Source: a virus
Direction: 5' to 3' (one strand)
Length of the DNA: 64,000 bases
Virus record (IMG/VR): IMGVR_UViG_3300024264_000024
Location: 1 to 64,000 of that record
In this document: piece after piece, positions 26,601 to 38,300 of the stretch
Layout of the letters: each line of letters starts with the position of its first letter
How positions within the stretch are numbered: position 1 is the first letter of the stretch
Notes under the pieces: generated by a model
Told to the model about the DNA's origin: nothing
Seen by the model: the letters and a program-made list of their open reading frames with translations, nothing else
The model's database searches: none
Translations under genes and position numbers: made by a program

Positions 26601-29385
26601 TTTTATCCATAACAGCTAACATAACATCTGTTGACGTAGCCATATCTCTTGTATAAAGATCTACCAAACTAATATCATCTGCTTGAGTCATTAAATCATC
26701 CAAGTCTTCCTTAGTAAAGTAACTACCATCAGCACCAAATTCATTTGATGATCTAGTTCTTATAACTTCTTTTACATAATTGTTTAGTGCGTCTTTTATA
26801 AGTCCTAAGTCAGTCTTTGATGATCCTCCTGTAAGTTTGTTAATGCTTTGACCCATTGTTAAAACCAATGATCTCTGTGTAGCATTTAACTCTTTTATCT
26901 CAGTACCTTCTAAAGTATGTAAACCTTTAAATTTGTTTATGAATCTATCAAAATTAAGTACATAAGTAATATATTCAGGCTTGCCAACATTCTTTGGATC
27001 TTCTATATACTCAGTAAAAGATCTAATTTGTTTTATTGCATCTTGTAATAGCTGAGTAAAAGCAACTGATCTAGCAATTGGACCCTCACTCTTTGCTATA
27101 CTTATAAAAGCAATAGCTAAAGCAAGTGATTCTGTTTCTGCAGTTTTTGTTCTATCCATATAGATAGAGCTTCTTACTTGTTCTATTGCAGTTTTAGTAT
27201 CTATCATAGCTGATTGATAAGTATTCAGTGCAGTTGCAATGACATTATACTCTGGAAACTTTTCTGCTTCTATCTTATCTGCTAATGTAGCATCTTCTTC
27301 TATTTGTTCTGAACCTCTAAACACTGCATCTTCAGCATTTTTTGTTTCTTCCTCAAGTCTTTCTGCATTAAGGTTATCTTGCAATAGTGGAACTAACATG
27401 TTAACCATGTTTATATTTTCACTAGATGGATGGTCAATTAATTGATCATATGTTATCCCTCCTGTAAATTTTTGATTTTGACCCTTACCTGTTATGCCTA
27501 CTGTAACATGTATAGTAGATGCAGCACGGTCCCCTTCAAATACTTTATACCCCATATTCTCAAACATTCTTCTGTACAAGTTCACTTGTAAGTTATGTTG
27601 AGTTCTAGTTGACAGCTTGTCTATACCTTGTTGTTTTAATAAACTCTCAGGAGAAAGGCCCCACTCTTTATCATAATATGACTTCTGTTGTCTACCGGCT
27701 TTAGTATCTATTATAGCTTGAGTACTTAAAGCATTCTTGCTTGTTTTTAAATCTACTATTCTAATACTACCATCTCTATCAACAATTACTAAATCAGCTG
27801 TACCAGCAAGTTTTGTTGCTTCATCAAAAACTACAACTTGTGTTAATGCTATTGAGCCTTCTGGCTTAATATTCTTTAATGTAGTATCTAGAATGTTGTA
27901 TGCTTCTTTTGCTTGCTCTTCATTTAACATGATCATTTGATCCATAACACTAGCTACAGATTCATTTGCTACCAAAGCATCTAACAATGCATCAACATCA
28001 TTTCCAATATCTAAATTAAGCTGTACATCTTTCTGATTAGCCAGCTTACCTTTAATTGCTGTAGTAACTGAAGTAAATATTTCACCATTAGTTATATCAA
28101 CATATGTATGGTCTGCTTTATTAAGTGTAACAATTGTTGATCCATCACTTGCATTAGCTGAATATGAATCAATAACTTCATCAACATTCATTGCTTGATG
28201 AAACAAGCGTTTGATGACTGCTCTTTGTGGACCACTTGATTCAGAAATAATTTTATCAATTAACTTTTGTTTCTTAGGCGTTAAGCTATATCTAACTTTA
28301 CCATCAACTCTCTTAGTTAATTTAAATTGGATACCCTCAGTATTTAATAGTTTAGCTATATCAGACATAGAACTATTTGAGTTAATAACATCTACAGTTA
28401 ATGGTCTACCTGTAATGTATTCATTAAGATTATTGATTACATTCTTAAACCATTCTAATAACTCTTTAATTTTTTCTACAAATCTTTGTGTAGGATTCTG
28501 CTCAAATTCTTTTTTAAAGTATCTAGCCAATCCTTGAGTTACTATTTCTAAGTCTCTCTCAACATCATTAAAGGTTCTTCCTTTGTTGTATTCTGCTTCA
28601 ATCTCTTGAACCATAGCAGGGAAGTTAGTAGTTACTTCACCAAGCAAACTGTTAAATAAACCTTCATTGTCTACTTTAACTGCGTCTATAAATGGGTGTA
28701 GTATTTCCTCAATTGCTGTCTCGTCTGTTACTCTTCCTTTTATTAAGTAAGCTGTACCATCTACATAAAATGAATTAACTCTAGAAAAGTTTACATTATT
28801 TTTTTTCCATGCAGGTAAAGACTCATATAGATTTTTTGCATCTGCTACACTTAACATTTTTATATCTACTTGTGGAAACATTTTCTTTAAATGTAATACC
28901 ACAGCTCTTGATCTTGGAGTATCCCATGATCTTGTTTTCTCTATTAAGTCTCTTGCTGTGAACATGTCTTCATTGACTTGCACAACATATGATTTAGGAG
29001 TTCTAGTTATACTTACAGTAGATTCAGGTATATTATTTATTTCTAAATATCTTTTTAATCTTTTTAAATTGCTAGATAAAAACATTTCATCATACTCCCT
29101 GGTTGCTGGATTAGAGTTATTCAAAAAGAATACCCCTTGATACATAGATCCTATTCTCTCTCTGCTTAAGTTTGTCAAAAGACTATCAGCAAAATCTTTT
29201 TGCTTTAATGAAAAAGCTATCTTTTGATCATTAACCATTTCTGCTGCTTCTAATACAGTAGGAAAAGCATCTGAGTTATTTAGCTCTTGCCATGTATTAA
29301 TAACATCATTAGTAACTAATTCAGTATTGTATACATCTTGCAATGCTCTATATTCTCCTGTATTTTTATTAGGACATTTTGCCAT
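23617..29385 (-). CDS. Giant virion (cargo) protein with PD-(D/E)XK nuclease and degenerate zincin segment (1922 aa)
   Basis: Last giant gene of the block. Residues about 150-350 resemble the zincin-containing region of the neighbouring 4659-residue protein, but the expected HExxH reads EEILH (226-230), with the first His replaced by Glu, so metal binding is probably lost. A PD-(D/E)XK nuclease is visible at about 430-640: E522, D531 in GTADLVIVD, then VDLKTSK with D545 and K547, then a Q-x3-Y-type helix (LQVNLYRRMF). Near the C-terminus are a hydrophobic span (IGIILSTLAISMIL) and a run of six Asp. The protein is probably packaged and ejected with the polymerase; the nuclease could attack host DNA or process the incoming genome. 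Function otherwise inferred from position. Confidence 0.75.
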   Translation of the reverse strand: MAKCPNKNTGEYRALQDVYNTELVTNDVINTWQELNNSDAFPTVLEAAEMVNDQKIAFSLKQKDFADSLLTNLSRERIGSMYQGVFFLNNSNPATREYDEMFLSSNLKRLKRYLEINNIPESTVSITRTPKSYVVQVNEDMFTARDLIEKTRSWDTPRSRAVVLHLKKMFPQVDIKMLSVADAKNLYESLPAWKKNNVNFSRVNSFYVDGTAYLIKGRVTDETAIEEILHPFIDAVKVDNEGLFNSLLGEVTTNFPAMVQEIEAEYNKGRTFNDVERDLEIVTQGLARYFKKEFEQNPTQRFVEKIKELLEWFKNVINNLNEYITGRPLTVDVINSNSSMSDIAKLLNTEGIQFKLTKRVDGKVRYSLTPKKQKLIDKIISESSGPQRAVIKRLFHQAMNVDEVIDSYSANASDGSTIVTLNKADHTYVDITNGEIFTSVTTAIKGKLANQKDVQLNLDIGNDVDALLDALVANESVASVMDQMIMLNEEQAKEAYNILDTTLKNIKPEGSIALTQVVVFDEATKLAGTADLVIVDRDGSIRIVDLKTSKNALSTQAIIDTKAGRQQKSYYDKEWGLSPESLLKQQGIDKLSTRTQHNLQVNLYRRMFENMGYKVFEGDRAASTIHVTVGITGKGQNQKFTGGITYDQLIDHPSSENINMVNMLVPLLQDNLNAERLEEETKNAEDAVFRGSEQIEEDATLADKIEAEKFPEYNVIATALNTYQSAMIDTKTAIEQVRSSIYMDRTKTAETESLALAIAFISIAKSEGPIARSVAFTQLLQDAIKQIRSFTEYIEDPKNVGKPEYITYVLNFDRFINKFKGLHTLEGTEIKELNATQRSLVLTMGQSINKLTGGSSKTDLGLIKDALNNYVKEVIRTRSSNEFGADGSYFTKEDLDDLMTQADDISLVDLYTRDMATSTDVMLAVMDKIYKAKKQELLDKIGQRETLIRNAGQKLLKLSNNKDLEKLYDFMLEYSDDGQFTGFYVKRIGQQYYQMQDEIRSRLYDNEGDPYYYRDITNLDDASKEDIDYNIKLANDKRALSDFFRAEIKNESGNPVDGEYHGYTQEFKDARDIYEYFVPGDESNPYGNWYRKPNISDAKYTTYEAKYYDMHAYTKAVRVNGQPIGSIVKDQSFRAAKKKFVTALSTSRSGRDMTSEKYGKIMKPNNALEQAQKEFYELFVGMFEGELLKMLPGGVMNQMTGRVPLVMNGVLNELKGKSSLYNKLYASTIGSRAWNTFKRTSSTKGISLDENNNLVNSMPIFYTGVPRTDAELDKVSKEIQAKKDELKKGEISSDDYKTDIAALNGKRQRLRSKPSMGQISTDLTSSLLKFSAMAQNYETMSTVEDTMNAFVKVIESREYEPSGDTKLTTVTKDGIKKAVGVKASTSTQQSNVERRAKKWINMVFYDNELISKGAFDKIADGLIQLSSLSYVAFNPFGNFNNYVIGRINNNIEMLGGRFYKKGSYMRSSAEFNKKALMSLVQRTSYTGESTRDLADIATFGMIPGLGKSDYDPKKANNKWEAFVDMFRMMDSMSDLREQGAGYETSQGRSWFERASEWGYVMQDAAEYNVQTKVGMAMLMDIVVKNTTKGHPLEGTELSFYDAFTYNSETHKNEIKEGFNTIIYNGVEQEYTDAIRYEIRNKIREVNKQIHGNYAKEDRMVIQSNTIGNLAAQFKKWVAPAVRARYQREYFDQNLGWMEGRYLSFWSFLGYAKREIMKGNIAFTTYGQGFMEAQVKTVTGKDGVKRKIGYDGKGGNADQRAQNKLFGFYRTMGEIGIILSTLAISMILDNILSDDDDDDLTKRLKNMIKYQAQRAYKETVIFNPIPGLGGYTQMRQMFDSPLAASRTMGELAEAMYYLVATPLAYTTQSKDEFYLNSEHVYQRGSKKGSLKVYKNWKDVLPIIYSIQKYNSYLQNDDFYMGTK

Positions 29386-29391
29386 TTCTAT

Positions 29392-32300
29392 CTATTTTAA
29401 TATGCAACGTTTAATATTATCTATAAAATCTTTCTGACTCTCTTCAGATGTCTTTGCTGCATCTTTAGAAAACCTGCTTTCATATGCCTCAATCATATTA
29501 GACAAAGGAAACAAATTTTGATTAATTAATGTCAGTCTAGCAGCTTTATCTTTTGTAATAGCATCAAACTCTTCAGTAATTATATCATAAGAATCAGCAA
29601 GTTCAAATTGTAAATCTAATGTAAGTTGTTCTTGTTCAGCTGTCATCTCTGGCATTGCTTGATCAACATCTTCTATTATATTTCCTTCTAATTCTTGTTC
29701 ATTTATTGATTGTTTATCATCTTTCTTTTGAGCCTTGAGTTGTTTTATATCTGATATATTAACACCTCTGCCTTCTACATCATAACTAATATTTACACCC
29801 TCTTCAGTAGCTGTAATTATTGAACTTTCATTTTTTAAAGCCTCTTGCTGAACAAACTTATTTTCATCAATTGACATTTCACTTATTTCTGATTCAATCT
29901 TTTTAACATCTAAAGCAGTACCTGCTACCCCTCCGTTGCTTCTTACATATTCTCTAACTTCAGTATATGTTGGTCTATCTCCAAACATAAATCCAATTCC
30001 ATTTTGTTGATTAGACCCCATTGTATCTACTTCATTAAATACATTTTGTTTGATAGATGATAACTGAGTGTTATATCTAAATGTCTTATATACTTTTTGA
30101 CCTGTTACATTACCAAAACCAACTCTTAAGTATTTAACTAATGGTGCCTCAGCAGATCCTTCTGTATTCTTTATTACTAATTTCTTTTCTGTTCTATCAT
30201 ATCTAACTGTGCTTGGTAATGGTGTTATTTCATCTGTCTCAATTGTAAACAACTTAGAGTTATTTGCATTAGATAATAAATAACCATCAGAAAATTCAGC
30301 TTTCATCTCATCTACTGTTATACCAAATGTATCTACAAATGATATTTCACCTTTCAGTGCTTTCTCAACAGATGGTAATGTATCTAAATAAGAAGTTAAT
30401 ACTACAGGGCTTATTACTGATAGTAAAGAACCATAGCCCAATTGTAAACCACCTTTAACCATTTCATAGTTAATGATTGTTTTAGCATCATTTCTAGTTT
30501 CTAATGAACCATACAGCTTAGCAAAGTCATTTTGAAGTTGAATCTTTTGACCCGCATTAAGTTGTCTAAATGTATTAGAGTTTGCTTGATTAAATCCTGC
30601 ATTACTTTCTGATGCTTTTGTTGTAATCACATAATTATCTAAGAAGAAATTATTCTTACCTACATCAGTAGTACGCAATCTATCAATAACATCTACTATA
30701 GAATTATATTCTGTTGGATAAATTATATCATTGCTTAATGTTGCTACTGACTGAGCATCACTATCCAAACCTTTTTTCTGATATGCTTTAATAGATAAGT
30801 AAGAAAGTAAATCTAATCTCACCTTTGCCATCACATCTTCTGTAAACTCTATTGTATTAGTGTTCATTTGACTAATAGCAGGATCTAATATTTCATTAAA
30901 CTGTGGTATTGTAGATATAAAAGTAGCAGGCAATAAATCATTTGTTATTTGAGTAAATATTTTCAAATAAGTATTTTGCCAAGTGTTTCCATAATATATA
31001 GGTTTTACATCCATAGGTAACTCTAAACCAGGAGCAGCATTAAATAAAGAAGCAGTGTCTTTATATTTTTGATTTACTTCAGCAATGCTAGCACCTAAAC
31101 CTTTTGTTAAACTAGTAGGAGCTCCCATCTTAGATGTAAATTCTTTTAGCTGTGTTCCTTTTGAAAACACATTAAGTATGCTCCACATTTCATCTGTACT
31201 CACATCTTCAGGGTTATTAAGTGCATCTATTAATAATGCATCATCAACACGTACAAATTTTCTTTTGCCTTTTACCCTTTCTAATTGTGCTATTGTAAGA
31301 TCTGTAAGCTTACTAACTCCCGGATCTAATTTAGAAGATTTGTTTAATGCCTGAGAATATATATCCTGTATAGTAGGATTATTAACTAATAGTAATGCTG
31401 TCTTTAATGGTACAGTCAATGCTGTTAAATTAGCCAATAAACCAACAGCATGTCTATTTAAACCTAACTTAGCAACCAAACGGTCTTTAGCATTATCAGT
31501 AGCCATTGTTATTAAAGCTGAAAGAACATCTTGCTTTCTACCTCCTTGTTTATATTCTGTCTTACCATAATCATTATAGGCTTGACCATTCAAATATATT
31601 GCAGCTTTCTTAGTAAGTTTAACGTTATACTCTGTAAGCAAGCTTAAGTATAAGTTAGGTAATACAACTGCTCCAATTGATGCCCCTTTATTAGCAGTAA
31701 ATGCTTTTATCTTACCGGTCATATTATCTACATCAATATTCCCTTCTTCAATTCTTTCTTTAAATACATCAGAAACTTCTGCTAGCTCAGCAAGAACACC
31801 TGTTCTAGTCTTAGCATCCCAAAGAACATTTGTATTTGCAGCTTGATAAGAAATAGGCACCCCATCCTTAGATTCAGAAACACCTTTGTTACCAATTAAA
31901 GCATATCTATAATCTAAAACTTGATTGTTTAATGGAGCTGCAAATGGTACACCATGTTTTTCATTATATGTATCAAATTGACTTGACGTAACTGGCAAAC
32001 CTAATGTTTGTAATGCTCTTATAGTTCTTTTTTCTAATCCTGCTTTTAATGCTGATTTTATTTGAGCATCTGTAACTTCAGTTGCTCCCTTTAATTCATT
32101 GCCTGCAAATAAACTTAATGCCTCAGAGTAAGTTGTACCTGGTGTATTTGTTTTTTGATTTGCATATCTAATATACTCTTCATATAAATTACCTTTACCA
32201 TACTCTATAAATTCTCCGTCTTGCACATAGAATTCTTTCATCAAAGAGAAAACCTTATCTATATCAAAATCTGCTCCTGATACTTCAACAAGTTCTTTTG

Positions 32301-35300
32301 CAAACATTGCTGTTGATCCATAGTATGCTGGTAGGAAATCTACCATCTTCATGTTTACAGCAGAATGATTATCTTGAGAAGGAATTCTTACACCAAACAT
32401 TTTTGATATTGCTTCTGGTAATTTAGCACTTGGTACATTTTCAATTAAGTCCATCACATTTTTATAATGTGAAGGCATCATCATCTCAGTATACCTCAGA
32501 CCAGTAGAAGTATTTTTATCTTTTGGGTCTGTATATTCCATAAGACCATGTCTTAAATCATCCAATACAATTAAACCTTCTGATAAACCTTTTGTGTCAG
32601 ATGTAATAGTATTTAGGTCAGTTAAATCATTTGTAGAATATTCTTCAGCAAATGTTTTTTCTCTAATTATCTCTGATCTAACAGGTATAGTAATAAAGTC
32701 TCCATTCTTTTCTATGGTTTCTACTTCATAAACTCTTCTATATACTTTGTTACCAAAATCTGATAACAGTGTAAGTGAAGTACCCGGTGATTTTTCTGAC
32801 AACACTCCCTTGCTAAAATAAGATAAGAATAGCTGTTCTGCTTTTTGAACAACCAACGGATTGTTAAGATCATAATTTTGAACACCATCAGTCATAGAAA
32901 AGAAATCTAATATTTGTTGACTAGACTTTGATGCTTTTAAACCTTCTTGTGCATAAGTAAGGAATGCTGCTAAATTTGGAGTAACCCCTCCTCCTGGTTT
33001 TGAAGATAATTTTAATTCATCTAATGCAGTCTCTAATGTAAAGACTAAGTTTCTTTTGTTTTTATAATTTAAAACAACTCTTTGTGAAATAGCTTTATTA
33101 TATGCTTTCTTAATTTCACCAACAGTTAATCCTAATGCCTCAACCTTTACATTATCTTTTTGTTCAGATGTAATTATTTGTTTGATCTGTGTAGGATCTA
33201 ACATCTCTAATTTATTACTTGGGTTAATTACTTGTAGACCCATATATCTAGCATCTAATTGTGTTGCAGGATTTGTAAATGGTTTAGGGTTATCTAATTC
33301 TTCTAAAGTATTAACACCTTGCTTCTTCATTTTAATTGCACTCAATGGAGCTGCAATACCTAATGTTTCTGCATTTGGTTCTGACTCAATTGCTTCTAAT
33401 TTAACTCTTAAATTGTGTAGCTTAACTCTATGTGGTTTAGCAATCCAGGTTCCATCTTCTAGTTGTCTAGAAGTAAACTCAGGTGTAAGAACAAAAGCAG
33501 ACATCTTAAGAAAAGTAGAACCATCTCCGTATACAAGCTTTTTAGAATTAAGCATTGCACCTTTTTTAATATATCCTTCTGATGCTTCAACTGATCCAAA
33601 TATATCATCAGAGGTAATGCTTTGACCTGCTTCTATATTATCTATCATAGCTGCTTGACTTGGGCTAAGTCTACCAAAACCAAACCATAAATATCTAAAT
33701 GCTTTAGTTGTAAGATACATTTGTGCATCAGCTTGATCAATGTTTTGTCCTGTTATACTAGATTCACCAACAGGCTCTTGTAAAGTTACCAGAGATATTT
33801 TTTCTACATTGTGTGTTACTCCATGTGATGGAGCACTAACAGCACTGTATGCACTATCATATGCAGCATTCTGCATTTTTGCTCTTTTAATTCTATCAAC
33901 TGAATCTTTTAAAGAGACAGCTTGATCACCAAGAATAATTTCATTAATTGCTCCTGTGTTTGCCCAGTCATTAAAAAATATTTGTTTTAAGTTATGAGTA
34001 GTATCATAATTAAGGTTGAGTAATCTAGCTGAATCAACTAATTCTTTTCTTTGTACACCTGCTGCATTAACCGGGCCTTCTGATACATTGTTAGATATAT
34101 CATTAAGCATGTTCAATTCAGTCAAGGTATTCATAAACTGATCAAAAGAGTTATTAAGATTAAGCTTGACATTATTCTTTAAAGCTTTTAATGTAGAGAT
34201 TTCTTTTATTGCAGCATCAAGAGTTATTTCTTTTTTTGCTTTTCCTTCTCTAATAGCTATTTGTCTTAGCTTTTCCTGTACATCACTTGATATTACTGTA
34301 GAGTTATTAGTAAACTGATATGCTCTACCATTTTTTGTATTGTAACCTAGAATTTCATTCTCTTGAGTAAGAGAGTCCATTGTAAATGCTTCTCTATTTA
34401 TTCTTGCAAACTCAGTTCTAATTCTATCTACAAATACATTAATTAATTTATCTGATAAAGTTGATGTACCATTATTAAAATCAACAGCCTTTAATACAGG
34501 CAGTGATATTAAATCTCCAGTATTAGACGCTTCCATTACTCTAATTAATACTGGTGCCAATGCTCTTTTAAACTTGTTTCCTTTTACATCTACTCCCTCA
34601 ACACTATCTACTTTATTACTCTTAGTATTTAATAATGCTGTATAGTTATTGATTACAGCTAATGCAAACTCTTGAGATGTAAAATCTCCATATGTTTGTG
34701 TAGAAGTAATTCCTGTGATACTATCATTTAAATCTTGTTCAGATGATAAAACTTGTCCAACTTTACTCCCCGCTATTCTTAAAACCTTTAATCTATTTTC
34801 AGCAGATAACAATTCAAAAGCTGCACTATTCAATAAGAAGTTATTTAATAAATATTCATCAGAAAGTTTTAACTCATCTATTTTACCTGGGTTATTTAAA
34901 TCAGCAATTGATTTTAAATGTAACGTAGGTTTTTGATGAGCGTATACTAAATCACCATTTGGATTTTTAAATACTGATGCACCAATAGTTTCATCAAACG
35001 GTGCACTGTGTATACTCATTTCTCTTAACCTAGAGTCCATACCAGAATCATCAGTAGCAAAAATATCAGCATTGTTTTGTATTATATCAGACATCATTTT
35101 TATATCTGTAGCAAGCAATGGTGTTTCATCACTATATAAATTAACTAATGCTTTTTGTTTTACTGTGTTTTTAGGTCTGTTTTGTAATATACTATATTGT
35201 AAATACAAAGGGCTTAACCTTATACCTACCAAATCAAATAGTTTTCTTGAAAAATCTAGTGATATATCTGAAAGAGCTTGATTAGTCAATGTTGTTTTAG

Positions 35301-38300
35301 AGCTAGCTTTCTTATCTTTTTTTGCAGGTTGTTTCTTTCCACTCAGATAAGTTTCAAACTCTTCAAGCATAGTAAGCGTTTGGTCTTTTGTATTTTTATC
35401 TGATTTAATTATTTTCCATTTGCTTATCCAAGCTTGATTCCATCTGTCAAGTTGAGAGTTTATATCATCTCTTTGAGCTGCAGAATAAATTCTAATATTA
35501 CCAAGCTCATCTCTTTCATTAAATATGTAATCTACTCTAAAGTTTTCAAATGCTTTTACAACAGATTGTAATAAACTAGGATTAGTAAGATTACCCAATG
35601 ACTTAGAACTTACTAATTCATCAGTAGTAATTCCAACATCTTGTAATAATCTATTTACTACTGCACCTACTTGTGCATTTTCCTGACCAAAGAAATACAT
35701 GCTTTGTAAAATCTTTTTTGGATCAGATATATTTTTAACTGCTTTAAGCAAACCATTGTAAGCTTCTACAAAATCTACAGCAACAATTAAAGGTACCCCA
35801 TCTTTTAATTCTGTATTACCAAAGTAATCTGTTTCAGATAAAGTAGTAGTAGCAATATATGTTTTTAGCTTAGAGGATAAAGAGGTATGTCCTCCTATTA
35901 AAGAAGCATCAATATCATATTGTGATGTGCTTCTTAAACCTGTACTATCTTCTAATTCATCTAATGTATAATCAGTTTCATTAATTTGATCACCTAAAAC
36001 ATTTAGTAATTTGATTACTTCTGTTTTAATTTCTACATCATATATATCAAAAGCTTCTTCAATCTCTTCTAACTTTTCAATCTGAGTATCACTCTTTTCT
36101 AAGTTATTTGGATTTGATGGGCTATATAACCATGCAAAATCATTTAGTATTTCATCCATTTCAACGGCAGGACTATATGTTGCTTCTGTAATTTTAGATG
36201 TCCTATCTAAATACATAGCAGCAATACTTCTAATCAAAGGATCTGCAATATCATTATCTAAGTATAAATAACCTGTTCTTACATTTCCACTGTTATCTTC
36301 CGTTTGTATTGGACTATAAGGTACTAATGCATTTGCTTCTAGTGTTACACCTTCCTGTAAACTTTGTGTAAACTCATTACTAGCTAATGGAGCATTTTGA
36401 TATTTACCAGCGTCAATGCTTTCAAATAAAACTGATAGCTCATTTTTAGCAGGTGTGCTAAATAAAGTTTTAATAAAATCAAGAATTCTTGTAAACAAAG
36501 ATTTTATCTCTGGAGAACTCTTAGTTTTTGATGGAGACATTTTAAACTTCTCAAACTCATCTGCTAAATATTCTTCATAGTATTCATTCATTAACTCTTT
36601 CTCAGTCATATTACTATATGTATCTGCAGAGTTTCTAAATATTTCTAATTCTGTTTTAAAGTTTTTACCCTCAGATCTTAACTTAGCTCTTACTTCTTTT
36701 CTAGCAATAGAACGGTATCTTTGTATTTCTGTATCAGATAATAACATTCTAAACACACTATGAAAAGCTTCATGATATTTAAAAGGAGATGTGGCACCAG
36801 TATAAATAGTTCCGTCAACTGTAAGTCCTCCAGCAATATTTTTTAAAGACATTACAAAGGCTCCAACTCTCATACCGCCAGCCTTTTGATTGTTTCTTAG
36901 CTGATCTATATCTTCTATAGTAATGTATGATGGTAAAGCTCCTAATGCCCAAGCACTAAATGTATCTATATTCTCAATTTCTTGTTCATTTAATTCTGTA
37001 AAAGGAAGAATCTTATTACTTATGTTACCTAGCTTTCTTACTTTTTCTTTTAGCTTCTGATACTCTTCATTATTCTTTAATACTTTACGTACACTTCTGC
37101 CATCTACACCTTCAGACAATTTAGCTTTTAAAGCTTGTAATTCAGCTTGAGCTACAGCCAATGGTGTATTTGAAGTTTGTTGTGTTGGTTCTAAATAATC
37201 AACACCTCTTTGAAACCAAGCCTGTATTTTTCCTCCTAGACCAGGTATTGCAGATTTGGCTTGTTCTAGTGATACTCCGTTAGCTTTAAGTGACTCTGCT
37301 ACCTCAAAACCTGAAGCATCTATGTTAAAAAATAAACCTCCTCCAGTGTAGATAGATATTAATTCTTTTACACCAGGGCTTCTTTCACCAGTATACTCTA
37401 TGTCATTGTTAATAGTTACAGATCCTGCACCACCTTCTTTTGCAACTAACATATTGATTTTACTTTCTAAAAACTTATATGCTTGTTGTTCACGTGCTGA
37501 TAACTCTTCACCTCTTACTATTTTGTTTACTATGTGACCTAAGAATTCTTTTTTAAAGGTTGCAAACTCTTCTTCCAGTTGTGCATCAAACTCTGCATCA
37601 GATAAATCAAGTATACTTTCTGCTGCTTCTTCAGCAATTGTATATTGAGCATTAGGTTTTACATCATTAGTTTTATTATCATTAACTGTTGCAGCAGCAT
37701 CTCTTGAAGCTTGAATGTCTGCAGATGTTCCTATAACTCTTAAAGACTGATTTTCTATAACACTTGGTAATACATTAGTTTCAGAATTATTTATAACTTC
37801 TTCAACTGATGCTGTATCAGCAAATGATCTTCTTAAATTGTTTACTGTAACATTTACTCCAGCAAGATTAATTTCTGTGTCTTCATTAAAATTGTTAATT
37901 AAAGTTTGAATTTTTTTAACAGAAGACATCTTCTTGTCATTTATAATCTTTTGATTAATGGTTATAGTCTCACCTACTTGCTTCTTACTATTCTTATCAA
38001 AAACATCCATTTGTATTTTACCCCATGGAGTTACTTGTAAAGCTACACTGAAACCTGGTTTAGTACTTATGAATAAACCATTGGACAAATCATCATTGTA
38101 TTCTATATTATATGCTTCATTTTTTGCTTCACCTTTCTCATCTAGGTTTTCTTTTTGAGTTAGCTGTGCTCTCTCAATAAGTTCTGTATATAAATTTTCA
38201 ACTTCTTCCTGTGAAAATCTAGTGGTTTTTAAATTAACTAATCCGTATTGACCGTTAGGTAAAAGTACAGCAGCTAAATATCTATCTGTTCCTGCAATCA

